A stretch of DNA of 64,000 nt, taken from NCBI RefSeq assembly GCF_012849215.1, contig NZ_CP051682.1, forward strand, positions 558,001-622,000. The letters are read 5' to 3'. Both the position numbers and the translations under genes were made by a program. This stretch comes from Mucilaginibacter robiniae. GTDB lineage: Bacteria; Bacteroidota; Bacteroidia; Sphingobacteriales; Sphingobacteriaceae. The notes under the pieces are model-generated. The model was given only the letters and a program-made list of their open reading frames with translations, was not told the DNA's origin and did not search any database. Shown one piece after another: positions 35,012-45,010 of the stretch. Every line of letters starts with the position of its first letter. Position 1 is the stretch's first letter.

Positions 35012-35659
35012 TTATTTATCTTCTCCGGCAGTGAGATCATAAATTTCCCTGATGCCTTTTAAAACCTGATTAAAATCAATATTCAGGTCTATAATTTTTC
35101 CATTATGGAGATCAAATACCCAGCCATGTACCTGCGGATAGCCATCAGCTGCCACGCCCAGTTGTACAGCTGCAATTTTGATCACATTAATGCACTGCTC
35201 TTCTACATTCAGTTCCACCAGCCGGTCATAGCGTTTCTGCTCATCAGTTATGGCATTCAGCTCTGACTTATGTAAACGATAAATATCACGAATATTGCGT
35301 AGCCATGGGTTCAATATACCCATATCAGCTGGCGTCATGGCTGCTTTTACACCGCCACAGTTGTAATGGCCACATACAATAATATGCTTTACCTTCAGGT
35401 ACTCTACTGCATATTGTATTACCGACATGGCATTCAAATCAACACTATTAACCAAGTTAGCCACATTGCGATGCACAAAAACTTCGCCGGGCCCTAACCC
35501 CATCAGTTCTTCTGCTGTTACACGACTATCGCTACAACCAATATATAAATACTCAGGGTTTTGCTCGCGGGCCAGTTCCTTAAAAAAATCTTTATTGTTG
35601 CCTGTTTTCTGCGCAATCCACTTGCGGTTATTTTCAAAAAGTTCTTCGTATGATGCCAT
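35012..35659 (-). CDS. Beta-class carbonic anhydrase
   Basis: 215 residues from the ATG at 35659 (MASYEELFENNRKW). Zinc ligands are visible as CSDSRV (Cys with the Asp-Arg dyad) and HYNCGG (His and Cys), with HRNVAN between, all as in the E. coli Can type. It interconverts CO2 and bicarbonate in the cytoplasm. Monocistronic; it lies upstream of the kinase locus on the same strand, with 225 bp between. Confidence 0.94.
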   Translation of the reverse strand: MASYEELFENNRKWIAQKTGNNKDFFKELAREQNPEYLYIGCSDSRVTAEELMGLGPGEVFVHRNVANLVNSVDLNAMSVIQYAVEYLKVKHIIVCGHYNCGGVKAAMTPADMGILNPWLRNIRDIYRLHKSELNAITDEQKRYDRLVELNVEEQCINVIKIAAVQLGVAADGYPQVHGWVFDLHNGKIIDLNIDFNQVLKGIREIYDLTAGEDK

Positions 35660-35902
35660 AATATGTTCAATTATTATCAAGCCTGTAATTTGGCCAGATT
35701 ATATCAGTTAACAATTCATTTCTTTAATCAGCTCATAAATTTATTAAATAGCCATCATCAGTTAAGCCGAATATTTTACAAACTTATTTCAATTAAATTG
35801 ACCGGAGCAAAATCATCGTGAAAGGCTGTGTTTATTAATTACTAGTTAAACATTAAAGCAGTAGATGTTGTTATTGAACTATACATTTAAAACAACATAA
35901 TC

Positions 35903-36703
35903 ATGTCAAATCAGAAGTATACGCTGATTACCGGCGCTACCAGCGGTATAGGACTTGAGCTAACCAAACTGTTCGCCCAAGATAAATATAATTTAGTTTT
36001 GGTAGCCCGCGGCCAGGATGAACTGGAAAAAATGGCTACTGACTTGAAATCACAATATGGAGTTGAAGTAACTACGATTGCTAAAGATCTGTTTAAAAGA
36101 GAAAGTCCGTTTGAGGTATATCAAGAAGTAAAAGATAAAGGTATTGCCATTAACGTACTGGTTAACGATGCCGGACAAGGCCAATATGGTGCATTTACCG
36201 AAACTGATGTAAACAGGGAACTGGATATTATACAACTGAACGTTGGGGCTTATGTAGTGCTCACCAAATGCTTTTTGAAAGAAATGGTAGCCCGCAATGA
36301 AGGTAAAATCCTGAACGTATCTTCTATAGGTGGTGAAATGCCAGGTCCGCTGCAATCTGTTTACCATGCCACAAAGGCCTTTGTTACTTCATTTAGCGAA
36401 GCCGTAAACAATGAAATTAAAGATACTCAAGTTAGCATTACTTTGTTAGAGCCCGGTGTAACTAATACCGACTTTTTCCATAAAGCATCTCAAGAAGAAG
36501 CCAAAGGTGTAAAAGAAGGTAGCAAAGCTGATCCGGCTGAAGTAGCTAAAGATGGGTTTGAGGGTTTAATGGCCGGTAAAGATAAAGTGATATCAGGCTT
36601 TAAAAATAAAGCCATGGTAGCCGCCAGCCAAGTAGTACCCGACAGCATGGTAGCTGAAAACATGCACAAAATGATGGAGCCTACCAACAAAAACGAAGAG
36701 TAA
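35903..36703 (+). CDS. Short-chain dehydrogenase/reductase
   Basis: 266 residues. Cofactor motif LITGATSGIGLELTKLF, a modified NNAG (NDAGQG) and the catalytic YHATKAF near residue 153 put it in the classical SDR group annotated as DltE-like. The C-terminal part (GLMAGKDKVISGFKNK) is typical of that group. It is preceded by TATACATTTAAAA, a near match to the -7 element, and followed by two stem-loops. Substrate unknown. Confidence 0.87.
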   Translation: MSNQKYTLITGATSGIGLELTKLFAQDKYNLVLVARGQDELEKMATDLKSQYGVEVTTIAKDLFKRESPFEVYQEVKDKGIAINVLVNDAGQGQYGAFTETDVNRELDIIQLNVGAYVVLTKCFLKEMVARNEGKILNVSSIGGEMPGPLQSVYHATKAFVTSFSEAVNNEIKDTQVSITLLEPGVTNTDFFHKASQEEAKGVKEGSKADPAEVAKDGFEGLMAGKDKVISGFKNKAMVAASQVVPDSMVAENMHKMMEPTNKNEE

Positions 36704-36706
36704 TCA

Positions 36707-36744
36707 ATTAATTAGCTGATGGTATTTGCAATCAGCTAATTAAT
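36707..36744. repeat. Inverted repeat after SDR stop
   Basis: 14-bp perfect arms (36707-36720 and 36731-36744, ATTAATTAGCTGAT) just past the stop codon, ahead of a second hairpin. Confidence 0.6.
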
Positions 36745-36750
36745 TTTAAC

Positions 36751-36790
36751 TAAAAAGGGTTGTTTTTTGATCAAAAGACAACCCTTTTTA
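36751..36790. terminator. Bidirectional terminator
   Basis: 13-bp perfect arms TAAAAAGGGTTGT / ACAACCCTTTTTA (36751-36763, 36778-36790) between the convergent SDR and GH51 genes. Confidence 0.85.
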
Positions 36791-36826
36791 GTTATGTATA
36801 TATACGCTATCAGACGTTTACATCTG

Positions 36827-39442
36827 CTATTTGGTTTTGATGCGAATAACAGTAAATGAATAAGCCGGTAAATCAGCAGTAAATTTATTAGCTACATTTA
36901 TTGTCGACTCAACTGGTTTAGCATCTTTACCAGCTGGATTACCTTGTAATATTGTTGCAACAGCTTTTTGGTTAGCAACAGATATGCCTTTTAAATCTAC
37001 GTTGGAGTGCACGGCAACAGGTAAAAGATTAGCCAGTTTAACAATTAAATCCTGCGTTTGGCTATCACGAACTACGGAAATACCTACCCTTTTTGTTACC
37101 GCAGTATGTGTATCTGATAGGGCCACGGTAGAAGGCAAGTACTGATTACCCGCGTTTTGCCCATATAGTTGCTGTACATAATAGGCGACTGTTGGCTTCA
37201 CTTCCGAATTGTTGAAGTAAATCATATCAGGGTTCCATTGCGTATGGCCTTCACGAGCCAGTAAGGGTGCGTATGAAGACATGCTCACCACGTCACCGTT
37301 CCGCTCCAGACTGGTTAAGTAAAGTGCTTCAGCCAAGGCAGTTTCCAGATTGGTTTTACTGCCGGGTAAATGGGCAGCATATTCACCCAAATAAACTTTA
37401 GATTTGGAACGATCATACTTATCATAAAAGTCTTGATTGTTGATGAACCAACCCGAAGTTTCATAATAATGTTCATCTACCATGGGTACATGCATCCGGG
37501 TGGCTACATCCCAACCTTCATCATAGTCCGTACCTTCAAAAAATGGCCCAACAGTTCCAATAACAGTAATTTCAGGATGCACGCGCTTCATAGCCTTATA
37601 GATCATGGCAAAGCGTTCTTCAAATACATCGGTAATTAGGTCTTCATTACCTATGCCAATATATTTCAGATTAAAAGGCTTAGGGTGACCAGCTTCTGCA
37701 CGCTTTTTACCCCAAGTAGTAGAAACATCGCCATTGGCGTATTCCACTAAATCCAGAATATCTTGTACATAAGCGTTCATCTCGCTCATCGGAATACCGC
37801 CTTGCTGACCATTCCCACCTGTTGATGAATTTTGACAGGGTACTCCTGCTGCCACTACCGGTACGGGTTGTGCACCAATATCTTCACAAAATTGAAAATA
37901 CTCAAAATATCCTAAGCCCGCACTCTGGTGATAATTCCAGATGTTGCGCTGAGGTTTACGAGCTTCTAAAGTACCAATCGTGTTCTTCCAACGATAGATA
38001 TTAGCCAAACCATCGCCATGAGATACGCAACCGCCTGGAAAGCGAACAAAACGTGGGTGAATGTCAGCTATGGCCTGTGCCAAATCGGCACGCATACCAT
38101 TTTTTCGGCTTTTAAATGTTTTTTGCGGAAACAAGGAAAGCATATCCAAAGCTAACCTGCCTGAAGTTTGGGGGGTTAGTTCTAAGTGAACATCTGTAGC
38201 ACTGGCGCTGGCAGTAAGTACAGCCGCTTGTGCTTTCCACTGTGTATTAGCTACATTGATTGTAGCTTGGGCTAATACGCCTCCTTTATCGCTCACTAAG
38301 CGAACTAACAGTTTACCGGCATGACCATTTAGCTGCTTTGTAAAAACCGAAAAATTATACTTTTCACCAGCCTTTACCGCTATACCATCAAAACCAGCAT
38401 TGATTAATGCCGCGCCGGGTACCTGTGTGTTTAATACAGCATAATGCGAATTGTTCGGGTGTATGGGTGATACACTATCAATAGTAAACGTGCTGTTATC
38501 ACCGGTTAGCTTCCAAGAATGTGTGCTGTTCCAGCTTTTATCACGACCTTTTTTATCGGTTAACTGGTACTCAAAATCGCGGTTCTGAATCAATTCGCCA
38601 TATAGGCCACCATCGGCCGCATAGTTAATATCTTCAAAAAAAACACCAACTAGCATGTCGCTAATTGGCTTAGCTTTTTGGGGTTCAACCGTAATAGCAG
38701 CTTCCAAAGTCTTTAATCCGGCAAAGCGCTGGGTATCCTGACTAAAGGCTTCGCCATTTTGAGTTATTTTATACTGCCGCTGCTCATAATACTTAATTAA
38801 ACGATCTATCACAGCCCAAGGCACCCGGTTTAGCTGGCCATTCACCCTCCCTTCAGGTAAGGCAATATTAAAAGTAGAATTTACATACGATGCAGCCGGA
38901 ATCTCTTTTGCTGAACTAAATGATTTAAAATTATGAGTAGCAACTGTATAGTACTTTTGATTGGCATCGGCATAAGTAACGTTGTACATATCCTGATCAG
39001 GATTATACTGCAATACCGGCCTTAGACAATTAGCCCCCTGCTGCAGCATGGGGTAACTTTGCCGCCGCCAATTAATTAAATCAGTTGAAGCTGCATGAGC
39101 AAAAATATGGTCTTTATCATTTAAGCTCCATACGCAATGCCATAGGCCCTTTGCATCCTTATACAAGTAAGGCGTAATCATTCGCTTTTCGGAACCCCAA
39201 GGGCCATAATCACTCTTCAAATAGCTGAAATCCTCCCCTATAACATGCCAAGTTTCTTTATCTCGGCTCCAAGCAAATTGCAACCCATCATGATTATTGT
39301 TTTTGGTTGTAGCATACGAGAACAAGTAGGCAGAATCGGGCACATCTTTCCGGTTAAGGACCTTGCCAGAAACGGTTTGTTGTACAAAAACAACCATCAG
39401 ACACCAAAGCCAGCACCTGTTCATACATAAGATATTTTTCAT
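36827..39442 (-). CDS. GH51 alpha-L-arabinofuranosidase with N-terminal beta-propeller-like half
   Basis: 871 residues with a signal peptide (about 1-26). Residues 35-215 read like a partial GH43-type propeller (LQFAWSRDKETWHVIGED; PYLYKDAKGLWHCVWSL), followed by a carbohydrate-binding-like beta-sandwich (about 265-440). The GH51 barrel (about 440-720) has its acid/base Glu in IGIGNEDL and nucleophile Glu in VYLGEYAAH. The C-terminal beta domain ends in LPAYSFTVIRIK. It releases arabinose side chains from arabinan or arabinoxylan, in the periplasm or outside. Last gene of the glycosidase cluster, 16 bp after GH127. Confidence 0.92.
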   Translation of the reverse strand: MKNILCMNRCWLWCLMVVFVQQTVSGKVLNRKDVPDSAYLFSYATTKNNNHDGLQFAWSRDKETWHVIGEDFSYLKSDYGPWGSEKRMITPYLYKDAKGLWHCVWSLNDKDHIFAHAASTDLINWRRQSYPMLQQGANCLRPVLQYNPDQDMYNVTYADANQKYYTVATHNFKSFSSAKEIPAASYVNSTFNIALPEGRVNGQLNRVPWAVIDRLIKYYEQRQYKITQNGEAFSQDTQRFAGLKTLEAAITVEPQKAKPISDMLVGVFFEDINYAADGGLYGELIQNRDFEYQLTDKKGRDKSWNSTHSWKLTGDNSTFTIDSVSPIHPNNSHYAVLNTQVPGAALINAGFDGIAVKAGEKYNFSVFTKQLNGHAGKLLVRLVSDKGGVLAQATINVANTQWKAQAAVLTASASATDVHLELTPQTSGRLALDMLSLFPQKTFKSRKNGMRADLAQAIADIHPRFVRFPGGCVSHGDGLANIYRWKNTIGTLEARKPQRNIWNYHQSAGLGYFEYFQFCEDIGAQPVPVVAAGVPCQNSSTGGNGQQGGIPMSEMNAYVQDILDLVEYANGDVSTTWGKKRAEAGHPKPFNLKYIGIGNEDLITDVFEERFAMIYKAMKRVHPEITVIGTVGPFFEGTDYDEGWDVATRMHVPMVDEHYYETSGWFINNQDFYDKYDRSKSKVYLGEYAAHLPGSKTNLETALAEALYLTSLERNGDVVSMSSYAPLLAREGHTQWNPDMIYFNNSEVKPTVAYYVQQLYGQNAGNQYLPSTVALSDTHTAVTKRVGISVVRDSQTQDLIVKLANLLPVAVHSNVDLKGISVANQKAVATILQGNPAGKDAKPVESTINVANKFTADLPAYSFTVIRIKTK

Positions 39443-39458
39443 GCGGCTAACGATAAAA

Positions 39459-41438
39459 CTATTTAGCCGCGTTACTTACCTCCGGAAACCAAACCTGCAT
39501 TTCACCTTCGCCGCGGTTAGCCCAGGCATAATAAGGAATGGCGGTAAGCAGCTGCGGTTTAGCTTGAGTTGCTGTAGTATCTTTTTGCAACGCTTGGCCT
39601 TTTAACACCATTACGCCATTCAGTAAAGCTGCATTGTATTGTGGTTTAAAGGTAGCACTAGCTGGTAATTCCAAATTACTTACGTTTCCACCATTATCTT
39701 TCCATTCAGCGCAGTACATAACAGGGCCACGTTGCAACGCTACTTTACCAGCATTAACCGTCAGTACTGGGTTGGCATCCACTTTTCTGACTGGCATAGG
39801 CAGATTTACTTGTATGCGATCACCTTTTACCCAGGTTCTGTTTAAAACAGCATATCCGTTTTCTAAATGGTACTTGGCTGGTTTGCCATTAATGCTGATA
39901 GTATAAGATGCATTAGATTTATCCTGAAAGTGATACAAGCTGGAAGGTATAGCTTCATTCTGAGCCCAGCCAGGTATGCGAATACGGATGTTAAAACGAT
40001 CAGCCGATTGCGGCTGTACTGTAAAGTTCAGTAAGCCATTCCATGGATAGCCATTTTGCTGCGTAATTTGCACCGGATGGTTGTGCATTTGCAAGTTAGC
40101 CGTACTGCTTACAAACAAGTTAACGTACAAATCATTGGCTTTTTGTGCATAAACATAACCTGATAAGGAAGGCAGAAAGCGAGCCATATTAGTAGGGCAA
40201 CAAGAACACTCAAACCAACCCGATCTACCCTTTTCTAAATCATGATAGGTAGAGCCATTAGTTACCTGCATGGCGTTGGTGTAGAAGAACGATTTGCCAT
40301 CTAAGCCAACACCCGAAATTAATCCGTTGTATAATACTTTCTCCAACAAGTCAACGTATTTGGCATCGCCATGGAGTAAAAACATGCGTTGGTTCCAGAA
40401 CACGTTGCCAATAGCAGCACAGGTTTCGTTGTAGGCAGTGGTATTGGGCAATTCATAATCATCGCCAAAACGTTCACCATTAGGTACTGCACCAATACCG
40501 CCTTGTACATATATTTTTTTGCCGACCATATTGTTCCAGATCCGGTCAATCGCTTCTATGTACTCCTTATCGCCGGTTAAGGCAGCAACATCAGCTATAC
40601 CGGAATATAAGTACATAGCCCGCACGGCATGACCCTCGGCTTCATCCTGCGCGGTTACAGGTTCATTATCTTGCCAGTACATACCGTTTTTCCATTCGTC
40701 TTTGCTACTCTTATCATAGCTACGATGCCCCCGTTCGTCAATAAAAAACTTAGCTAAGTTCAAGTAATCTTGTTTTCCGGTGATGCGGTACAATCTTACC
40801 AATCCCATTTCTACAATTTCATGCCCAGGAGCTACATGCCGTTTATCCGGACCAAAGGTCTCCACCAACAAATCGGCATTTTTTAGGGCAATGTTCAGAA
40901 AGTTGCGTTTGCCAGTAGCCATGTAATGTGCGCTGGCGGCCTCAAACATATGTCCTGAATTATACAATTCATGGCTTAATTCATTTTCTTTTACCCAACG
41001 CTCAGGCCCGGCCCAACTCTGCGGATGCAAAGGGTCGATAGTACGAGCCGTGTACAAATAACCATCAGGCTCTTGCGCTTTACCTACAATAGTAATCAAT
41101 GAATCTACATACTTATCCAGCTTAGGGTCAGGATGCACTGCCATCGAGTATGAGGCACCTTCTATGGTTTTATAAATATCAGTATCATCAAACGGGAACT
41201 TGGTACAAAACTTTCCTTTTTGTACAGCAGCCATCTCAAAGTTTTTAACGCGACCCGTATTCTCGCAACGGGCAAATGAAGCCGGAATAGTTACGGTACG
41301 GTTGGTTTCAATGCGCTTACTCCAGAACTGGTCGGTTAGTTTTACATCTGTAAATGCAACAGGTTTAATGGGGTAATCTTTTTGCTGCGCATAAGTTAAT
41401 CCGCTACATAACAACAGCACACTAAGTATATTTTTCAT
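39459..41438 (-). CDS. GH127 beta-L-arabinofuranosidase-family protein
   Basis: 659 residues with signal peptide (LLLCSGLTYAQQ). GH127 signatures are present: YNETCAAIGNVFWNQRM and the metal/cysteine motif FECSCCPTNMARFLPSLSGY, in which the nucleophile cysteine of the family lies. The family hydrolyses beta-L-arabinofuranosides of plant glycoproteins or pectin side chains; related families use other sugars, so the exact substrate is inferred. It shares a transcript with GH51 downstream and the mutarotase upstream. Confidence 0.9.
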   Translation of the reverse strand: MKNILSVLLLCSGLTYAQQKDYPIKPVAFTDVKLTDQFWSKRIETNRTVTIPASFARCENTGRVKNFEMAAVQKGKFCTKFPFDDTDIYKTIEGASYSMAVHPDPKLDKYVDSLITIVGKAQEPDGYLYTARTIDPLHPQSWAGPERWVKENELSHELYNSGHMFEAASAHYMATGKRNFLNIALKNADLLVETFGPDKRHVAPGHEIVEMGLVRLYRITGKQDYLNLAKFFIDERGHRSYDKSSKDEWKNGMYWQDNEPVTAQDEAEGHAVRAMYLYSGIADVAALTGDKEYIEAIDRIWNNMVGKKIYVQGGIGAVPNGERFGDDYELPNTTAYNETCAAIGNVFWNQRMFLLHGDAKYVDLLEKVLYNGLISGVGLDGKSFFYTNAMQVTNGSTYHDLEKGRSGWFECSCCPTNMARFLPSLSGYVYAQKANDLYVNLFVSSTANLQMHNHPVQITQQNGYPWNGLLNFTVQPQSADRFNIRIRIPGWAQNEAIPSSLYHFQDKSNASYTISINGKPAKYHLENGYAVLNRTWVKGDRIQVNLPMPVRKVDANPVLTVNAGKVALQRGPVMYCAEWKDNGGNVSNLELPASATFKPQYNAALLNGVMVLKGQALQKDTTATQAKPQLLTAIPYYAWANRGEGEMQVWFPEVSNAAK

Positions 41439-41559
41439 TTTACAGGTAATTGGTTGGTAGGTTTACATACTTGAGCCATAAACCTTGGTTACAGAGCGGT
41501 AATTTACAATGTTTAACTTACAATTGCTCAAACTATTGATATTAACCAGCTTACTTTTC

Positions 41560-41871
41560 TTAATCCAGATGAAACACTGGTGTTAAAGGAACAGAAATTG
41601 GTGAATTATCGGGGTTCGTTTCCATGATGTCGGCCATGTAAGCCCACCATTTCTGTACAACTTCAGTTTTTCCTAAATCTTGCGATGATTGCCCACTTTG
41701 CTGCTGAACAGCAAACAAACTGTTGGTTTCTTCATCCAGAAAAATGCTATAATCACTAATACCGCTAGCACTAAGCAGACTGACCAATTCGGGCCATATT
41801 TCACTGTGCCGCTTTTGGTATTCTTGTTTATAGCCCGGCTTCAATTTCATTTTAAAAGCTATTTTACTCAT
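41560..41871 (-). CDS. L-rhamnose mutarotase-like protein
   Basis: 103 residues from the ATG at 41871 (MSKIAFKMKLKPGYKQEY); a TTG-initiated extension would overlap the GH2 stop codon. The family motifs QKRHSEIWPELVSLL (with the active-site His), SIFLDEETNSLFAVQ and KWWAYMADIM are present. The family interconverts anomers of L-rhamnose, which fits a pectin-directed cluster where rhamnose or arabinose anomers are released. It lies 8 bp after the GH2 gene. Confidence 0.88.
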   Translation of the reverse strand: MSKIAFKMKLKPGYKQEYQKRHSEIWPELVSLLSASGISDYSIFLDEETNSLFAVQQQSGQSSQDLGKTEVVQKWWAYMADIMETNPDNSPISVPLTPVFHLD

Positions 41872-41879
41872 GAGTTGGT

Positions 41880-44759
41880 TCAATTAGTTTTTTCATCAGT
41901 CAGGATATTCTCTTTAGGCATGGTGAACTGGTGATTTTCTACAGCAGCTTTAGGGAGGCCGAAATAAAAGTAAAGAGTTCGCTTAGTTAAACCATTTACC
42001 TTATTGGGTTCACTTAATGGGCCTAATGCCGTTGTATTGTTACTGATGTTAAAAGCCAGTTTACCCCCAATAGGCGGAATACGATCTAAGAAAGAAATAT
42101 CACCGGCTGGCAGTGCAGGTGCAGGCTTGGCACCTGATAACCCGTAGAAATCAAACAATCGTACGTACAAGTTATCATCGGGAGAAGCTATGGTAAATTT
42201 GCCTTCAGCAGTATTCATTTCCATCCAAACAACGTTGCTGTAATAACCTTTAAACTCAGGATATATCCAAGGTGAACTACCGGTTTGGGTATTGTTGTTC
42301 ATGTTTTGCCATACATTTAGCGGAGTACCAAACTGTCGGTTTTTCCAAACGCGATAAGGACCGCCCCCCAGCCACTTGGCACCAAAAACATAATTTTCAG
42401 GATAACTGAATGTAACACCGGTAAACGGATAAGTACCGTTTAACTCATATTCATAATGCAGTTCTACCCAGCCGCTCGGGTACATTTTCCATTGCAGCTT
42501 TTTCATATCGCCACTGTAGCTACAATCTACTACGTAGGCATCATTAGCTTTGTAGTGCTTTAAGCCGGTAAAATGGGATATACCGCTTACCAGAACTGGC
42601 CCATTACCGAAGGATAACTGCTTGCTGTTATCATTTGCCAAACCGGTTAACTTACCATCTTTTTTGCTGAGGGTAATAGCTATACCGCTGGCTTTCAGTG
42701 TAAGGCTACTATCCGTTTCGATAGCATCAACCGCGTTAGCGCCGGTAGTAGTTACCATGCTATCAAGCAACTGCATACCTGTTTTAATTTTCCAGGTCCA
42801 GCGGTATAGCTCATTCTTGAAAGGATCATACGCGGCCAGTGCTAAAGCATCATAATTTTTCCAATCGGATGGTAAATCGAGCTTTAAGTTTCCTTTTTCA
42901 ACTGGTTCTATACTGGGTGCTGTAATTGCTCCCCATTTCCCCATGCGTGCACCCGCTGCCTGGTTGCCGGGCTTGTTGAAATTGATTAGTTCCCAGCGGT
43001 AAGTACATTGGTTTAAGTTGGTAAAGTTGTACCGGTTTTCGACAGGTATAATGCCATTAAAGTTTTCAGGCAGCTCCTTCAAGGTGATTTTTACCGGCGA
43101 ATATATTTCGCGGATAGCATTGTAGCTTCCTTCTTTTTCACGGTGTGGACCAAGTACACCATCAGGAGCGTTAATGCCGTTTACATCAATGCGGTTGTTC
43201 ATATCGGTACGCACAATACCTTCATCCAGCAATGCCCAAATGAAACCACCTGCACCCTTTTTGCTGTTCCAGTGTAAATCCCAAAAATCCGACAAACCCG
43301 CTGCCGCACCGCCATCATCCTGCGCATGCAGAAATTCAGTAACCATATAAATATTGGTGTCTGCCAGAATTTTCTTGGTGCTATAGTAATCTTCATAATG
43401 GTTACAATCAATGCCGTTAAAAGCATTGCCAGGTTTATGATGTGCATGAATAACCGGCCGGGCTGATAAATCATATTTTGCAAAATCATCATCCAAGTCA
43501 AAGTTATGACCGCCTTCATTACCATTGCTCCAAAAAATAATAGAAGGGTGATTGCAATCTCGAACTACCATTTCTTTTACTAACGGAGTTCCAGCTTTAG
43601 TGCTGTAAGCCTTTTGCCAACCCGCCAGTTCATCCAGCACATACAGGCCTAATGAATCGCAATAGCGTAAAAAGCTTTGGTCGGGTGGGTAATGAGAACA
43701 CCGTACGGCGTTCATATTCATTCCTTTTATCAGCTTTACATCATTCAAATCAATACTGGCATTTACGGTACGGCCACTTTCCGGCCACCACACATGGCGG
43801 TTAATGCCTTTCATCTTGATTTTTACGCCGTTTACGTAAATACCATCCTGTTTCCTGATTTCGATAGTACGAAAGCCAAACTTTTCGGTAGTTTGATAAA
43901 GCTTTTTCCCGTTTTTACCTAAAGAAACTCTAACTGAATACAGGTTGGGCGTTTCGGCAGTCCAGAGCAGCGGATGATTGATGCTGGTTTTCAGCTGCAC
44001 TAAAGTGTCATTAGCTGCTGTTGTTTTTTTAACAGTGCCTACTACCTGATTTTTATTATTTATAATTTCGGCAATTACCTCACTACCAACGGCAGCACTT
44101 TTCAAAAACACGTTCATGGCAAATGAACCATTGGCTTTAGCATCAATAGCTATATGGCTGATATGCTGCTGGGGCACAGCTTCCAAATAAACTGGTCGGA
44201 AAATGCCACCAAAAATCCAGTAATCGGCCAGGCGCTCTGCATTGTTTACCGAACCATCGGCCGACATTTTATTTACAGTTACATACAATTGGTTAGATTT
44301 GTTATAATTCAGTTTATCGGTAACATCATACATAAAGCGGTAAAATGAACCTTGATGGGTACGCCCAACTGATTTGCCGTTTAGTTTCACTTCTGTATCC
44401 GTCATGGAACCTTCGAAAACCAAGTTTATGGTTTTGTCTTTCCAGTTGGCAGGTACAGTAAACTGGTATCGGTAAATACCTTTTTCATCTGCAAAGCGAA
44501 AGTTTTTACCATAAGTTACATAATCGCGCCCGTAGTTGTAAGCACCAAAACCTTGCTGCTCCCAGCAGGAAGGCACCTGTATGTTGGTCCAATAACCGCT
44601 TTTCCGTCCCCCGGTGCACCAAAAATCCCAAGTGGTGGTATGCAGATTATCTGTACCTGATAAATATTGTACCTGCTTGTTGATGCTTTGTGATGTGGCC
44701 GATGTTGCCCAAAACAAAAGCTGGCATAAAGCCAGCAAAATAGCCGATGTTTTTCTCAT
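41880..44759 (-). CDS. GH2 beta-galactosidase-like glycoside hydrolase
   Basis: 959 residues with signal peptide (ILLALCQLLFWATSATSQ). The sugar-binding N-terminal domain, Ig-like domain and TIM barrel follow in order. GH2 signatures: GINRHVWWPESGR, the acid/base region IIFWSNGNEGGHNF, and the presumed nucleophile in MVTEFLHAQDDGG. The C-terminal beta-galactosidase small-chain-like region ends near 945. In this cluster it probably removes beta-galactose or a related sugar from arabinogalactan or pectin side chains. Confidence 0.9.
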   Translation of the reverse strand: MRKTSAILLALCQLLFWATSATSQSINKQVQYLSGTDNLHTTTWDFWCTGGRKSGYWTNIQVPSCWEQQGFGAYNYGRDYVTYGKNFRFADEKGIYRYQFTVPANWKDKTINLVFEGSMTDTEVKLNGKSVGRTHQGSFYRFMYDVTDKLNYNKSNQLYVTVNKMSADGSVNNAERLADYWIFGGIFRPVYLEAVPQQHISHIAIDAKANGSFAMNVFLKSAAVGSEVIAEIINNKNQVVGTVKKTTAANDTLVQLKTSINHPLLWTAETPNLYSVRVSLGKNGKKLYQTTEKFGFRTIEIRKQDGIYVNGVKIKMKGINRHVWWPESGRTVNASIDLNDVKLIKGMNMNAVRCSHYPPDQSFLRYCDSLGLYVLDELAGWQKAYSTKAGTPLVKEMVVRDCNHPSIIFWSNGNEGGHNFDLDDDFAKYDLSARPVIHAHHKPGNAFNGIDCNHYEDYYSTKKILADTNIYMVTEFLHAQDDGGAAAGLSDFWDLHWNSKKGAGGFIWALLDEGIVRTDMNNRIDVNGINAPDGVLGPHREKEGSYNAIREIYSPVKITLKELPENFNGIIPVENRYNFTNLNQCTYRWELINFNKPGNQAAGARMGKWGAITAPSIEPVEKGNLKLDLPSDWKNYDALALAAYDPFKNELYRWTWKIKTGMQLLDSMVTTTGANAVDAIETDSSLTLKASGIAITLSKKDGKLTGLANDNSKQLSFGNGPVLVSGISHFTGLKHYKANDAYVVDCSYSGDMKKLQWKMYPSGWVELHYEYELNGTYPFTGVTFSYPENYVFGAKWLGGGPYRVWKNRQFGTPLNVWQNMNNNTQTGSSPWIYPEFKGYYSNVVWMEMNTAEGKFTIASPDDNLYVRLFDFYGLSGAKPAPALPAGDISFLDRIPPIGGKLAFNISNNTTALGPLSEPNKVNGLTKRTLYFYFGLPKAAVENHQFTMPKENILTDEKTN

Positions 44760-45010
44760 GAGTATAACTTATGCCTAAAAGCAGCCTTAAAATTACGTAA
44801 GCCATCCACCAAAACTTGGTTGGTTTTGAATGGGAATTGGTTATATAGCGGAGCAGCTCCGCAGATTACAATTGGTTAAGCGGCTAATATATAAACAGAA
44901 TACGAACAAGCTGTATCCTGAACTATCCTGCAAGTTCAGGCGCCACATTCAACAATTTTACAGTAATGAAACTTTCATTAATTCTAATAACTTCTTTCAA
45001 TAGCCCACTA

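Noticed and set aside
44848..44862. Small palindrome GCGGAGCAGCTCCGC upstream of the GH2 gene
   Set aside because: Only a 6-bp stem without T-run or second copy; too weak to call an operator or terminator.
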